NCBI GenBank assembly: GCA_937978655.1
Contig: CALJUX010000082.1
Coordinates: 59,678 to 123,677, forward strand
DNA from: an uncultured Chromatiaceae bacterium
GTDB taxonomy: Bacteria; Pseudomonadota; Gammaproteobacteria; Enterobacterales; Alteromonadaceae
Length of the DNA: 64,000 nt
Direction of reading: 5' to 3'
The position numbers were made by a program, and so were the translations under genes. Below the pieces are notes generated by a model. The model did no database searches. It was given only the letters and a program-made list of their open reading frames with translations, and was not told the DNA's origin. Shown here piece after piece: positions 19,601 to 28,377 of this stretch (its first letter is position 1; the number at the start of each line of letters is the position of its first letter).

Positions 19601-20483
19601 GATAAGCCCGCAACTAAAACTGACCGCCAGCCCGCATTCCGGCCAAATCAGCGGCAATATTGACGTGCCAGCCGGTTCTATCCGCTTTAACAGCCTGCCG
19701 GAAGACGCCGTGCGAGTCAGCGACGATGAAATCATCCTGAGTAAAACCAATGCCAACGGCGCGAAGTCAGCCTGGGCGTTCAGTTCCGACATCCGCCTGA
19801 AGATTGGCGAGCAGGTGCGGTTGTCAGCTTTTGGCCTGAAAACCCGTTTACAGGGAGATTTGCGTGTGCGCCAGCAAGGTCTGGTGCCTACCCTGCACGG
19901 TCAGGTTCAGCTCAAAGACGGCAGCTTCCGCGCTTATGGTCAGGATTTAAAACTGCGTAAAGGCCGGCTCACCTTTAACGGTCCGGCCAATCAACCGCTG
20001 CTGGCGATTGAAGCCATCCGTAATCCGGAGAAAACCGAAGATAACGTCATTGCTGGTCTTCGCGTCAATGGTCTGGCCGACAGTCCGCTGATTGAAGTGT
20101 TCAGTGAACCCTCTAAGCCGCAGGCCAATGCGCTGGCTTATTTACTGATGGGCCGGGATATCGGCAGCAGTGCCGGCGATGGCGCTGTCACCACTGGCCT
20201 GATTGGCATTGGTATCGCCAATTCCGGCCAGCTGGTTGGTGCTATAGGCGAGGCCTTCGGTATCTCAGATTTGAGCCTGGATACCGCCGGCAGTGGCGAT
20301 AAATCCAAAGTCACCGTCAGTGGTTACCTGTCGCCGCGGCTGCAGGTGAAATACGGCGTGGGCATCTTCAGTCAGTTTGGTGAATTTACCCTGCGCTACC
20401 GGTTGATGCAGCAAGTTTACCTTGAAGCGGTACAAGGCATCGCGACCTCAGTAGACCTGCTGTATAAAATGGAATTTGATTAA
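16680..20483 (+). CDS. tamB: Inner-membrane anchored translocation protein TamB
   Basis: A 1267-residue AsmA-like bridge protein, typical length for TamB. The N-terminus is an uncleaved membrane anchor (about residues 26-48, LWLRLCLLSVLLLFAS...). The very long middle is Gln/Leu-rich repetitive beta structure, a hydrophobic groove. The C-terminal DUF490 domain has VPAGSIRFNSLPEDAVRVSDDE, LKDGSFRAYGQDLKLRKGRL, NALAYLLMGRDI and the ending SPRLQVKYGVGIFSQFGEFTLRYRL. It spans the periplasm and contacts TamA. The start overlaps the tamA stop (ATGA), so translation is coupled. A terminator follows at once. Low-complexity Gln content is high but uniform with the neighbours. Confidence 0.94.
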   Translation: MSEAEVSQAQVPAAVAITARRPRSVWLWLRLCLLSVLLLFASTLALVGSNAGLQLLRLAQQQLLPALQINQLQGDIWQGITLRELSFQQPGLAVKVAELQVRLDLACLWRQQLCLPLLQLQGLNVIQSADPVAPATPAVAQTEAPAATTTDTTALLPFDLLVNQLILKDIQLQLPGQHIRIASLQTGMTLSANRLSFQQPELTQSRIALNAAASAGSSDNPLPELLKLHLPLELVLDTLQVTDLTVQQGAQQLLALQSFHTNLSLLADQWQLQNSRLQLQQPALTLQGDVALQPKSQQLSLQLQLHSKSADLPEPLELKFSGKGPLSAWQLQADSQSPWPLQLKLQANLVSPDLAFDATMQADELRWPLTAPAATSQQLFLQKLQAELHGDMQQQQLALQVTSQHPQLPQAEWQLSASQQANKITLQQLELQSLNGRAVVSGALNLSTLELDAALKLKGVQPGLFWADYPGELNGEMTLSGHFVANTHRKWQLLASGLNFYGELRNQPLTLAGELHLEQPVSGLLQLKTPGLKLQHGPNQLELNGALAEQLTLDAKLHIVDLGYSLALAEGQIDGSVQLRGDVQQPDVKLNLKAHNVNYLDDYALAELTASASLPALGTKASQISLNLKNGQAPGWQLQQLDWQSEGTVSKHQTHLTLDSHQLKAVLAMQAGMQKQRWQSDVQELRLQSDMGDWQLQQPWQVVLDIGKQQAELGAACWQQADASICLSKTKVFSTKQGELAISLQQLPLNSLDPLLPGKFSIDGDASGQLALSWQQGRLAALNWDLKSNQGLLRHQLTTVLELPWHDLTLSGGLKNYQLSTALQATLANDSAIAANVDISQLNTKAPQLKANLQLAPLSLAFLQPVFNEFSKFDGLLSANLRAEGLLTNPAIYGNLAIDALQLTGQQAPLELTKASLLASFRGFAASLNSDWQTPEGRLSVTGDANWLTPDAWFSQLEVKGDKLQLQLMDADLTISPQLKLTASPHSGQISGNIDVPAGSIRFNSLPEDAVRVSDDEIILSKTNANGAKSAWAFSSDIRLKIGEQVRLSAFGLKTRLQGDLRVRQQGLVPTLHGQVQLKDGSFRAYGQDLKLRKGRLTFNGPANQPLLAIEAIRNPEKTEDNVIAGLRVNGLADSPLIEVFSEPSKPQANALAYLLMGRDIGSSAGDGAVTTGLIGIGIANSGQLVGAIGEAFGISDLSLDTAGSGDKSKVTVSGYLSPRLQVKYGVGIFSQFGEFTLRYRLMQQVYLEAVQGIATSVDLLYKMEFD

Positions 20484-20504
20484 CCCCTGACTGCAGGGGT
20501 TTTT
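20482..20504. terminator. Terminator between tamB and cmoM
   Basis: AACCCCTG, loop ACTG, CAGGGGTT followed by TTTT, directly after the tamB stop and before the stop of convergent cmoM. Confidence 0.82.
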
Positions 20505-20520
20505 AGCTACAGTTTTTTCA

Positions 20521-21306
20521 TTACAGGGGCTTTTGCAACAACAGATGCTGATAGCGTCCGAGCGAGGCATAAGGCTCGGTCCTGTTGTAGCGAAGTTCCA
20601 CTTCCAGCAATTTATCAAACTCCGTTTCCTGCTCAGTACGGTCGCGTAAATAATCGTGGAAACAACGCACGCCGGTTTTGCTGAGCTGAATAAAACCAGC
20701 CTGCTGGCACCAGTCACTGACATCCCGCGGGTCCAGCGGATTTTGCGGGCTCAGGCTGACTTTTTTCTTGTAGGCCAAATCGCGCAGCACGTAGTTAAAA
20801 TTGCCATACACAATATTGGAAAACCGTTTGGCATCGACGTTGTAAAACATCAGGCTCAGCACGCCGCCCGGCTCCACCAGCTGATACAACTGCCGGATAG
20901 CTTCAGCCGGCTCAGCCAGCCATTCCAGTACCGCATGACAGAGCACCAGCGGCGCGCTTTGCTGTTGCTCCGCCAGTTGCTGTAACGACCATTGCTGAAT
21001 TTGAACCTTGAGTTGCTGCGCTGTCGCCGCTTGTTGCGCCAATGCCAGCATTTCGCCGGATAAATCGGTAAGCGTCACCTGATGCCCCAAACCGGCCAGC
21101 CAGAGTGCCAGTTGGCCCTGGCCACCGCCGACATCCAATACCCGGCATCCCGGCTGACTGAGCAACGCCAGTTCCAGCAAATCACGCTGCAGCACCAGCT
21201 GGCGTAAGCGGCCTTTGGTGGTGTTGTAGATATTCTGCTGGAATTTGCCGGCAATACTGTCAAAATTGCGGTCCGATTTGGTCTTCACTGTGTTTTTTTT
21301 GGTCAT
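20521..21306 (-). CDS. cmoM: tRNA 5-carboxymethoxyuridine methyltransferase CmoM
   Basis: A class I SAM-dependent methyltransferase of 261 residues, the same length as E. coli CmoM (SmtA). It methylates cmo5U at the wobble position of certain tRNAs to mcmo5U. Matching stretches are DRNFDSIAGKFQQNIYNTTKGRLRQL at the N-terminus (in two pieces), motif I VLDVGGGQGQLALWLA, HAVLEWLAEP, PGGVLSLMFYN, and TGVRCFHDYLRD near the C-terminus. The ATG at 21306 has no visible Shine-Dalgarno and lies 6 bases from the divergent elyC start; a GTG seven codons in is an alternative. Confidence 0.92.
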   Translation of the reverse strand: MTKKNTVKTKSDRNFDSIAGKFQQNIYNTTKGRLRQLVLQRDLLELALLSQPGCRVLDVGGGQGQLALWLAGLGHQVTLTDLSGEMLALAQQAATAQQLKVQIQQWSLQQLAEQQQSAPLVLCHAVLEWLAEPAEAIRQLYQLVEPGGVLSLMFYNVDAKRFSNIVYGNFNYVLRDLAYKKKVSLSPQNPLDPRDVSDWCQQAGFIQLSKTGVRCFHDYLRDRTEQETEFDKLLEVELRYNRTEPYASLGRYQHLLLQKPL

Positions 21307-21312
21307 AAATCT

Positions 21313-22059
21313 ATGGATCTGCTGATAAAACTGCTGTTAACGCCGGTCATGCAACTGGCATTGCTGGTGTTATGTTGTGTCATCGCCAGCTGGCGCCACA
21401 GCCGGCATTTACAAAAATGGCTGGGGCTGCTCGCTGTCGCTACCCTGCTGCTGACCAATAAAACCTTATCTGATTGGGTCGCCGCCCCGCTCGAACTGGC
21501 CTATCCGGCCTTTCAGGGCCAACCGGTTGGCCACATCATGGTGCTCGGTTGTAATCATGCCGACGCAGCCTTTTTGCCGCTGAGCAGCCGCCCGCAAACG
21601 TGCAGTACCAACCGGCTGGTCGAAGCGGCGCAGATCTGGCATCAGCAACCGCAGGCGCTGATCCACCTCAGTGGCTCCATCCGCGACCGGCAAGAGGCGC
21701 ATACCGAACTGGAACGCCGGTTTTTAATCGCGTTAGGCGTATCCGCCGCCCAGATCCGCCTGCATCCACAAGCGACCGACACCGAAACTGAAATTGCCGC
21801 AGTGGTAAAGGCGGTGCCCGCCACCGAGGTTTTAGCAGTGGTGACATCCGCCATGCACATGCCAAGAACGATGCGCTGGTTTGCCACACACCAGCGTCAA
21901 CCGGTGCCGGCGCCGACCGACTACCAGATCCGCAGAGACGGCAGCGAGCCGCTGCGCTGGCAAAGTGTCCTGCCCAGCCTGCTGGCCCTGGAAACTTTTG
22001 GTTATGCCTTTTACGAATACACCGGGCTGGCGGAGCAATACTTCCGGTTGCAACATTAA
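21313..22059 (+). CDS. elyC: ElyC-type envelope protein with DUF218 domain (YdcF family)
   Basis: A 248-residue inner-membrane protein. Two N-terminal hydrophobic segments (about residues 5-25 and 36-51, LWHSRHLQKW between) are followed by a DUF218 domain with IMVLGCNHAD, LIHLSGSIRDRQEAHTE, DTETEIAAV and VVTSAMHMPRTMRWF. This layout matches E. coli ElyC, which affects peptidoglycan and lipid-carrier metabolism at low temperature. The DUF218 biochemical activity is not established. No clear ribosome binding site is seen before the ATG, and the upstream divergent cmoM start is only 6 bases away. It ends 9 bases from the convergent Nif3-family gene. Confidence 0.82.
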   Translation: MDLLIKLLLTPVMQLALLVLCCVIASWRHSRHLQKWLGLLAVATLLLTNKTLSDWVAAPLELAYPAFQGQPVGHIMVLGCNHADAAFLPLSSRPQTCSTNRLVEAAQIWHQQPQALIHLSGSIRDRQEAHTELERRFLIALGVSAAQIRLHPQATDTETEIAAVVKAVPATEVLAVVTSAMHMPRTMRWFATHQRQPVPAPTDYQIRRDGSEPLRWQSVLPSLLALETFGYAFYEYTGLAEQYFRLQH

Positions 22060-22068
22060 CCGCTGCGA

Positions 22069-22827
22069 TCAGGCTGGGTTATAGAGGTCAGCAAATACCA
22101 CTTCAACACCGGTCTGTGCCGCCAGCCATTCACCCAACGCTTTGATGCCATAACGCTCTGTGGCATGGTGACCGGCCGCAATAAAATGAATCCCCAGTTC
22201 ATTCGCACTGTGAATGGTCTGCTCTGACACTTCACCGCTGATAAACAACTGGGCGCCCGCCGCGGCCGCCTGTGTGATGTAGCCCTGGCCACCACCGGTA
22301 CACCAGGCCAGCCGGCTGATCTGACCAATTCCGGCATCGTGAACCAGCAATTGGCGGCCCAGCGCGTCGCTCAGCTGCGCAGCAATTTGCGCCAGTGTAC
22401 AGGCCGACGCCAGCGTGGCCTCTTGCACCACACCACAAGGTTCAACACTTTGTAGCGGCTGGATCTCATTGAGCGCCAGCAAGGCGCCGAGCTGGGCATT
22501 ATTGCCAAGTACCGGGTGTACATCCAGTGGTAAATGGTAAGCCAACAGGTTGATGTCATGGCGCAGCAGAGTTTGCAGCCGGCGTTTTTTCATGCCGGTG
22601 ATCTCGCTGGCTTCGCCTTTCCAGAAATAACCGTGATGCACTATCACCGCATCCGCCTGCTCCTCAACTGCACGGTCCAGCAGCGCCTGCGATGCGGTGA
22701 CCCCGGTGAGGACTTTGCGGATAGTGCGCCGGCCTTCCACCTGCAAACCATTCGGGCAATAATCACGGATCTGCGCGATCGCCAGTTTCTCGTTCAGCAG
22801 TTGTACCAGTTGTTCCCGATCCAGCAT
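22069..22827 (-). CDS. Nif3-like dinuclear metal-binding protein (YbgI family)
   Basis: A 252-residue protein matching E. coli YbgI along its length: DYCPNGLQVEGR, VTASQALLDRAVEEQADAVIVHHGYFWKGE, LPLDVHPVLGNNAQL, ISGEVSEQTIHSANELG and FIAAGHHATERYGI. The HH in VHHGYFW, HPVLGN and the GHHATE motif supply the two-metal site, forming a hexameric toroid in known structures. It was once annotated GTP cyclohydrolase 1 type 2, but the true substrate is unknown. ATG at 22827 is chosen because GAGGAGA lies 6 bases upstream; a longer reading from 22875 lacks one. The first 65 bases overlap the 3' end of the upstream glycosyltransferase gene. Confidence 0.9.
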   Translation of the reverse strand: MLDREQLVQLLNEKLAIAQIRDYCPNGLQVEGRRTIRKVLTGVTASQALLDRAVEEQADAVIVHHGYFWKGEASEITGMKKRRLQTLLRHDINLLAYHLPLDVHPVLGNNAQLGALLALNEIQPLQSVEPCGVVQEATLASACTLAQIAAQLSDALGRQLLVHDAGIGQISRLAWCTGGGQGYITQAAAAGAQLFISGEVSEQTIHSANELGIHFIAAGHHATERYGIKALGEWLAAQTGVEVVFADLYNPA

Positions 22828-24079
22828 CTGATGTCTCCTCAGGTAAGTCAGCGGGCAGCCGGTTTTTTGCTTCAATCCACTGCGCCATAAATTTAGTACT
22901 GCGATGATGGTGATACTTTAACATGCGGCCAATAAATGCCTGCTGCCGCATCGCTTCCAGCTGTGCTCTTGCCGCCTCCAGCTGCGTCCACAGCGCCGGC
23001 TGCAGTTGCGCCAGCGAAAACTGTGCCAGACAGCTTTCCATGCGCTGCCGGGCCTGTTGCCACAACAGTGCTTGCTGATACAACTGCACTGTTGAGGCGA
23101 TAAGTTCAGCATCCTCTGTCGCCACACAGCCCGGAAAATCCGTATGCTGCGCTGCATGGCTGATGCCCTCAGCGCCAATCGGCGTGGTCACCACCGGCGT
23201 GCCAAACCGCATGGCATCAACAATTTTACCTTTAAGGCCCGCGCCAAAACTTAACGGTGCCAGACAGAGCCGGTAACCGCTAAAGGCCTGCTCGGCGCGG
23301 TCGGCCCAGCCTTTGATGTGAAAGCCCTGTGCCGGCGCATGTAACTGTGTCGCTTTGGGCGGCGGATAAGCGCCATAAATATGTAACTCGACGCCCGGCA
23401 GCTGCCGGCGCAGTTCAGGCCAAAGCCGTTTTAGCCGCAACACAGCCTGCCAGTTCGGCTCATGACGGAAATTACCGATAAAACTGAGGTGCTGGCGCTG
23501 CGCAAACTCAAAGCCCCACTGCACAGTGACGTCGTCGAGCAAAAACGGACAATACAATAATTGTGCGGCCGGCACCTGATAAAAGTCGGTCAGCAATGCC
23601 AGCTCAGCGCGGGAAATGGTCAGCGTCAGATCACAGCGTAAAATCGCTGCGATCTCCCGCATGGCCAGCTCAGAGCGCAAGTCTGCAGCATTCACCGCCC
23701 GACCTTGCACAAAAGCCTGCTGGCGCGCGCTACGTAAACAATGCAAATCTTCACTGTCGAGCAACTTCAGCGCCTGCGGGCAAATCTCATCAACCCACCA
23801 GCCGAACTGCTCTTCCAGCATAAAGCGGTCAAATAACACCACCGCCGGTTGCCACAGCCGCAATTGGCCGGCAAAACTCTGATCATTAAGCCGCACGGCA
23901 GCCTCTTCGATGCCCCACGCGGTTAAATCAAAGCGGTGCGGGGATTTGTCAGCAGGACTGGCAAATATGATCCGCCAGCCCTGCTGCCGGTACAGCTGTA
24001 GCAGGCTGAGCATCCGCCAGCCGGCGGCGGAAGAATCAGGTTCAGGCCAGACATAACCCAGCACCAGTAATAAAGGCAT
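22763..24079 (-). CDS. Glycosyltransferase of the GT4/GT1 type (GT-B fold)
   Basis: A 438-residue predicted GT-B glycosyltransferase. It starts MPLLLVLGYVWPEPDSSAAGWRMLSLLQLYR, typical of the N-terminal Rossmann domain of group 1 transferases, and the C-terminal domain has LSFIGNFRHEPNWQAV, LHIYGAYPP and LSFGAGLKGKIVDAMRFGTPVVTTPIGAEGI (in pieces), the nucleotide-sugar binding region. Sugar and acceptor are unknown. It lies away from the polysaccharide locus. ATG at 24079 is chosen for its GGGGGAA upstream; the frame extends further to 24139. The C-terminal tail (about 25 residues, Thr/Glu/Gly-rich) overlaps the Nif3-family gene in another frame. Confidence 0.82.
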   Translation of the reverse strand: MPLLLVLGYVWPEPDSSAAGWRMLSLLQLYRQQGWRIIFASPADKSPHRFDLTAWGIEEAAVRLNDQSFAGQLRLWQPAVVLFDRFMLEEQFGWWVDEICPQALKLLDSEDLHCLRSARQQAFVQGRAVNAADLRSELAMREIAAILRCDLTLTISRAELALLTDFYQVPAAQLLYCPFLLDDVTVQWGFEFAQRQHLSFIGNFRHEPNWQAVLRLKRLWPELRRQLPGVELHIYGAYPPPKATQLHAPAQGFHIKGWADRAEQAFSGYRLCLAPLSFGAGLKGKIVDAMRFGTPVVTTPIGAEGISHAAQHTDFPGCVATEDAELIASTVQLYQQALLWQQARQRMESCLAQFSLAQLQPALWTQLEAARAQLEAMRQQAFIGRMLKYHHHRSTKFMAQWIEAKNRLPADLPEETSDAGSGTTGTTAERETGDRADP

Positions 24080-24230
24080 CGTTCCCCCGCGGATATTGCT
24101 GGTGCGCACACCAGCCGGCAGTTCCGGCAAAACGCGCATTGTAACTGTTTCTGCCAGTCAGGCAATCGGTGACGCTGTTTTGCCGGGCCTGCAGTATGGT
24201 AAGCTGAGCAGACCAGATTATGTAATAAGA

Positions 24231-24878
24231 ATGATTTCTGTGGATTTACGTTATCAAGGGCGCGAAGAAGCGCTGCACGCCTGGAGCCATGCTATTGGCG
24301 CACTGCTGAGTCTGACTGGCTTGTGTCTGATGTTATGGCGATTACCTTCAAACGAACCCAACGCGTTATTGGCGGTGTGCGCTTTTGGTTTGAGCCTGAT
24401 CCTGCTGTACAGCTGTTCCGCCGGTTATCACGCCTGCACCGATGCGAAACGTAAAGCGTTTTGGCGAAAACTGGATCACAGCGCCATTTATCTGCTGATC
24501 GCCGGCACTTACACTCCTTTTACCCTGATCAGCCTCAAAGACAGCTGGGGGTTTTATCTGGTGCTGGTGATCTGGGGCATTGCGCTGCTTGGGGTCGCGC
24601 TGGAATTTGTCGCCCACCTGAAGTTTAAGAAACTGAGTCTGATGCTGTATCTGCTGATGGGCTGGCTGGTGGTCGTTGCCGCCGAGCCGATGCTGAACCA
24701 CGTGCCCGCTGGTGGTTTATGGTGGTTATTGGCCGGCGGCCTGTGTTACTCCGGTGGTGTGGTGTTTTATTTGTGGCACAGCCTGCGTTTTCATCACCTG
24801 ATCTGGCACTGCTTTGTCATGGCGGGCAGCGCCTGTCATTTCTGGTCCATCTACTATTATGTGTTGCCGGCCCCATAA
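24231..24878 (+). CDS. trhA: Hemolysin III / TrhA family membrane protein (PAQR-like)
   Basis: A 215-residue protein with about seven hydrophobic segments. Conserved residues of the hemolysin III/PAQR family are present: HAWSHAIGALLSL near the N-terminus, YSCSAGYHACTDAKRKAFWRKLDHSAIYLLIAGTYTPF (in pieces, with the Ser-His-Asp cluster) and WHCFVMAGSACHFWSIY with the terminal HxxxH-like histidines. E. coli TrhA (YqfA) is linked to membrane energetics and fatty-acid homeostasis; haemolysis is not a general property. ATG at 24231 or GTG at 24240 are both possible starts. It is convergent with the sensor kinase gene, 8 bases apart. Confidence 0.85.
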   Translation: MISVDLRYQGREEALHAWSHAIGALLSLTGLCLMLWRLPSNEPNALLAVCAFGLSLILLYSCSAGYHACTDAKRKAFWRKLDHSAIYLLIAGTYTPFTLISLKDSWGFYLVLVIWGIALLGVALEFVAHLKFKKLSLMLYLLMGWLVVVAAEPMLNHVPAGGLWWLLAGGLCYSGGVVFYLWHSLRFHHLIWHCFVMAGSACHFWSIYYYVLPAP

Positions 24879-24886
24879 CACCACAT

Positions 24887-27800
24887 TCAGGCCGGCTCAT
24901 CCGGCAATGTGTCGTGCAGCCGCGCCAGCCGGATCCAGAAAGTCGTGCCGACGTGTTCGGTACTGCTAAAACCAATCTGGCCGCCGTGGCTTTCGACAAT
25001 ACGTTTACAGATGGTCAGGCCCAGCCCTGTGCCTTCTTTTGAGCGACTGTCGGAGGCGTCAGCCTGCGAGAATTTTTCAAAAATGCGCGGTTTGAACTGA
25101 TCAGGTATGCCATGCCCCTGATCGATCACTTCCAGCAGTATCACATCATGCTGTGCCGTCATCTTCAGTGTCACCAGGCTTTGCGGTGGCGAAAATTTCA
25201 CTGCGTTGGATAACAGGTTGTCCATCACCTGCCGTAATCGCAGCGGATCAGCCAATGAGAGCACCGGCGTCGCTGGTAACTGTGCCTCGACATTCACCTG
25301 ATAACGCAGGGCGTAACTTTGGATGCCGTGCACCGCTTCCTGGCATAACAACACCAGGTCAACCGGCTTTGGCTGCAGCACAAACTTACCGGCTTCAAAT
25401 TTCTGCACGTCCAGCAAGTCGTTGATGAGCTGGGACAAACGTTCACAGTTATGCAAAGCCGTCTCCACCAGTTGGCGGTAGGCGTCAGAGCCGAGTGGCA
25501 CCACATTTTGCGCTACCAGACCAATAGCGCCGCGGATGGACGTCAACGGGGTGCGCAATTCGTGTGACACCGTAGAAATAAATTCGTCTTTGAGTTTATC
25601 CAGTCGTTTCAGTTCTTTATTTGCTTTGGCGATTTCGGTCAGGCTTTTTTCCAGTTGGCGGGTGCGCAGCGACAACGTCATCGAGCTTTCTTCCAGCGCC
25701 CGGGTCCGCTCTGTCACTTTGGTTTCCAGGATCAACTGCGCTTTTGCCCGTTCCTGCACCGAATTTTGCAGTAACTTATTGATTTGCTGGATATGACGCA
25801 GCCGGTACTGATGGAAGGTCAGGATCAGCAGCATGGTTAGCACAAAGCCCAGTGCCTGCACCGAGCTGTGTTGCCACCAGCTTGGCAACACCTGCACTCT
25901 GACCCGTTCCGGCACCTGATTGTATAACCCATGATTGTTCGAGCCTTTGAGTTCCAGCTCATATTCACCGGCCGGCAAATTTGAATAATAGGCACTGCGC
26001 CGGCCGGGCTGCAAAATCCAGTCGTCGTCAAACCCATTGAGTTTGTACATATATTGATTGCGCGACGGGTCGTGAAAATCGAGACTGGCAAACTCAAATT
26101 CCAGGCTGGTATCGCTGGGCTTTAAGACAATATCCGGCCAGCGCGCGGTGTTGGCCTGCATCGCTAACGCTTTGTTATTCACCAGAATGCGCGAGACCGC
26201 AACTTTGGGCTCAATCTGATTAATCCAGATCAATGCCGGTTCAATCAGCGTCAGGCCATCAATGGAGCCGATGTAAAAAGTGCCTTGCTGATCATCAAAA
26301 AACGACTTAAACACCAGCTCTGTCGCCACCAGCCCGTCCTGCCGGGTAAAAGTGATCATGCGCTGACTGTCGCTTTGTTTCAGGCTCAGGCCTTTGGAAG
26401 ACAACATCCAGATGTTCTGTTGCTGGTCGGCATAAGCGCCAATAATGTTGCTGGCCGGCAAGCCGCTGCGTTCATCGAGCAAAAACTGGCTGTCGGTTTG
26501 TGGGTCATACACAACGAGCCCACCCTGAGTGCAAATCAGCATAGTGCCGGCCGGACCGGGTTCCAGACACTGCACATCCTGACTTGGCAATTGCAGACTG
26601 TTACTGTCGGCGTCGCTGAAATGCTCGACGTTGCCGCTACTGCGATCCAGCCGGAACACCCCGGAGTAACGGGTGCCAATCCAGGTATATTCTGCCGTCA
26701 CCAGCATCGCCTGTACTGCGTCGCCGACTTTATTGCGGATCTCGGCCTGCAAATAGCTGCTGACACGGTCTTGCGCCGGGTCCCAGTGCAAGACGCCATC
26801 GCCCCATAGCCCAATCCAGATGCTACCGTCCGCTTCAATACTCAAATCGCGGATATTCGCCGCCACTTGCGGCACCTTTGCAAAAGGCGCCTGCACCCGG
26901 ACCAGCTGCTGAAGCTGTTGGTCCAGCCGGAACAGCCCGACATCAGAGGCAACAAAAATTTGCCCGTCCTGGTCAGTCCGGATCGCATTCACACGCCCAC
27001 CGGTCAGGTACTGCTGCAGCTGCGCACTTTTCCGGTCAAAACGATACAAATGCTCAGCGCTGCCCAGCCAAATCGCCTGCGCATCGGCATACACCGCGGT
27101 CACGCTGAACTGCAATTGCCCCGCTGACAATTGCGGCGCCAGCTCCTGCAGGGCCGCAAAGGCCGATTTGCTATGCCGTGTGTAATAAAGCCCGTTCTCG
27201 CGCGAGCCCAGCCACAGCACGCCGGTGCGATCCAGAAACAACGAACGGACGTTGACGGTGGGTAATAACGATTGCTGCTCACGAAACTTCACAAACTGCT
27301 GTAACTGCGGATGCACCCGAAACAGGCCATTGTATGTACCCAGTAACAACATGCCGTTCTAGTCGGCCGAAATGACATTGATAATAGGCGTGGCACGGTT
27401 TTCAAAGAACTGGGCCAGCTCAAAGGTGCCCAGTTTCGGGTCCAGCACAAACAAACCTTGCCGGGTCCCGACCCATAATTTGTCGCCGGTGCTGTACAAG
27501 GCGCGGATCTCATTATCACGGCCTGAGCCTTTGGGAAACGGCAGCATCACTTCAGACAAGCCGCTGTCTTCGCGCCAGGCGTGTAAACCGGCGGAAGTAC
27601 CGATCCACAGCGTTTTATCGGCGGTCTGGCTGAGACTCCAGATGCGCGGATGGGCCAGTTGCCGGCTACCAAACCGCAGACGTTGCCAGTGGCCATCGGC
27701 CGACATCCGGTTGACTCCGCCGGTACTGCCGACCCATAAGTTACTTTGCGCATCTTCAAACAGCACCTGCACCTGCATGCTGGCCAGACTGTCCGGATCA

Positions 27801-28222
27801 TTCGGGTCGGTTCTAAAGCGCTGTAACTGACCAGTCTTTGCATCAATACGGCTTAAACCATAACCCCAGGTCCCCGCCCAGATATTATGCTGGCGGTCGA
27901 TCAGCAAACTGCCGACATCCTGTGACCCCATTTTATTCATTTCATCCGGGGTCAACACCTGAAACTCAGTAAACTGATAACCGTCATAGCGCAGCAAACC
28001 AGAATTGGTGGAGCTGAGCCAAATAAAGCCTTCTGCATCCTGCGCCACGCCATATATGGTGGCATTTGGCAGACCATCATCAACGCCAATCCGCTTAAAT
28101 AGTGTGTCCGCCGTGCTTTGAGACAAAAACAATATCCCGAAGCAACAGCAAAAAATGCTAAGTAACAGTCTCAGAGCAACCTCCATGGCGTCCGTCAGCG
28201 TTTGATAATCCGGTACTGACAA
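24887..28222 (-). pseudogene. Hybrid-like sensor histidine kinase with two-propeller sensor, interrupted by an amber codon
   Basis: One reading frame of about 1,100 codons, split by a TAG at 27361-27359. The 5' part (28222 or more likely ATG 28186 to 27359) has a signal peptide and Reg_prop repeats (DDGLPNATIYGVAQDAEGFIWLSS in pieces, LWVGSTGGVNR, LWIGTSAGL). The 3' part continues the repeats after two codons (MLLLGTYNGLF), then the Y_Y_Y domain (YMYKLNGFDDDW), a membrane helix, coiled coil, HisKA with SHELRTPLTSIRG, and HATPase with GTGLGLTICKRIVESHGG. No receiver or output domain follows. The context ISAD*NGMLLLGT fits a lost Gln (CAG to TAG) inside a propeller repeat. No response regulator gene is adjacent. 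The ligand is unknown; periplasmic carbohydrate sensing is typical of related proteins. Confidence 0.85.
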
Positions 28223-28377
28223 CGGCTGATGAGGCTAAATTAGCACAGCGCTTGTGACTTTACAGTCTGGCCGAAATAAATTTAGTACCCGACTTTGACT
28301 TCCGGTTGCAATCCAATAGAATCGGCCCCACGTAATGACTACGCTTCGTCTGTTTCAGTTTTTTCTCGGGGAAATCC

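Noticed and set aside
24887..28222. Two separate genes instead of one broken kinase
   Set aside because: Both parts share one frame with only a TAG and two codons between; the first part ends inside a propeller repeat and the second begins within the same repeat pattern.
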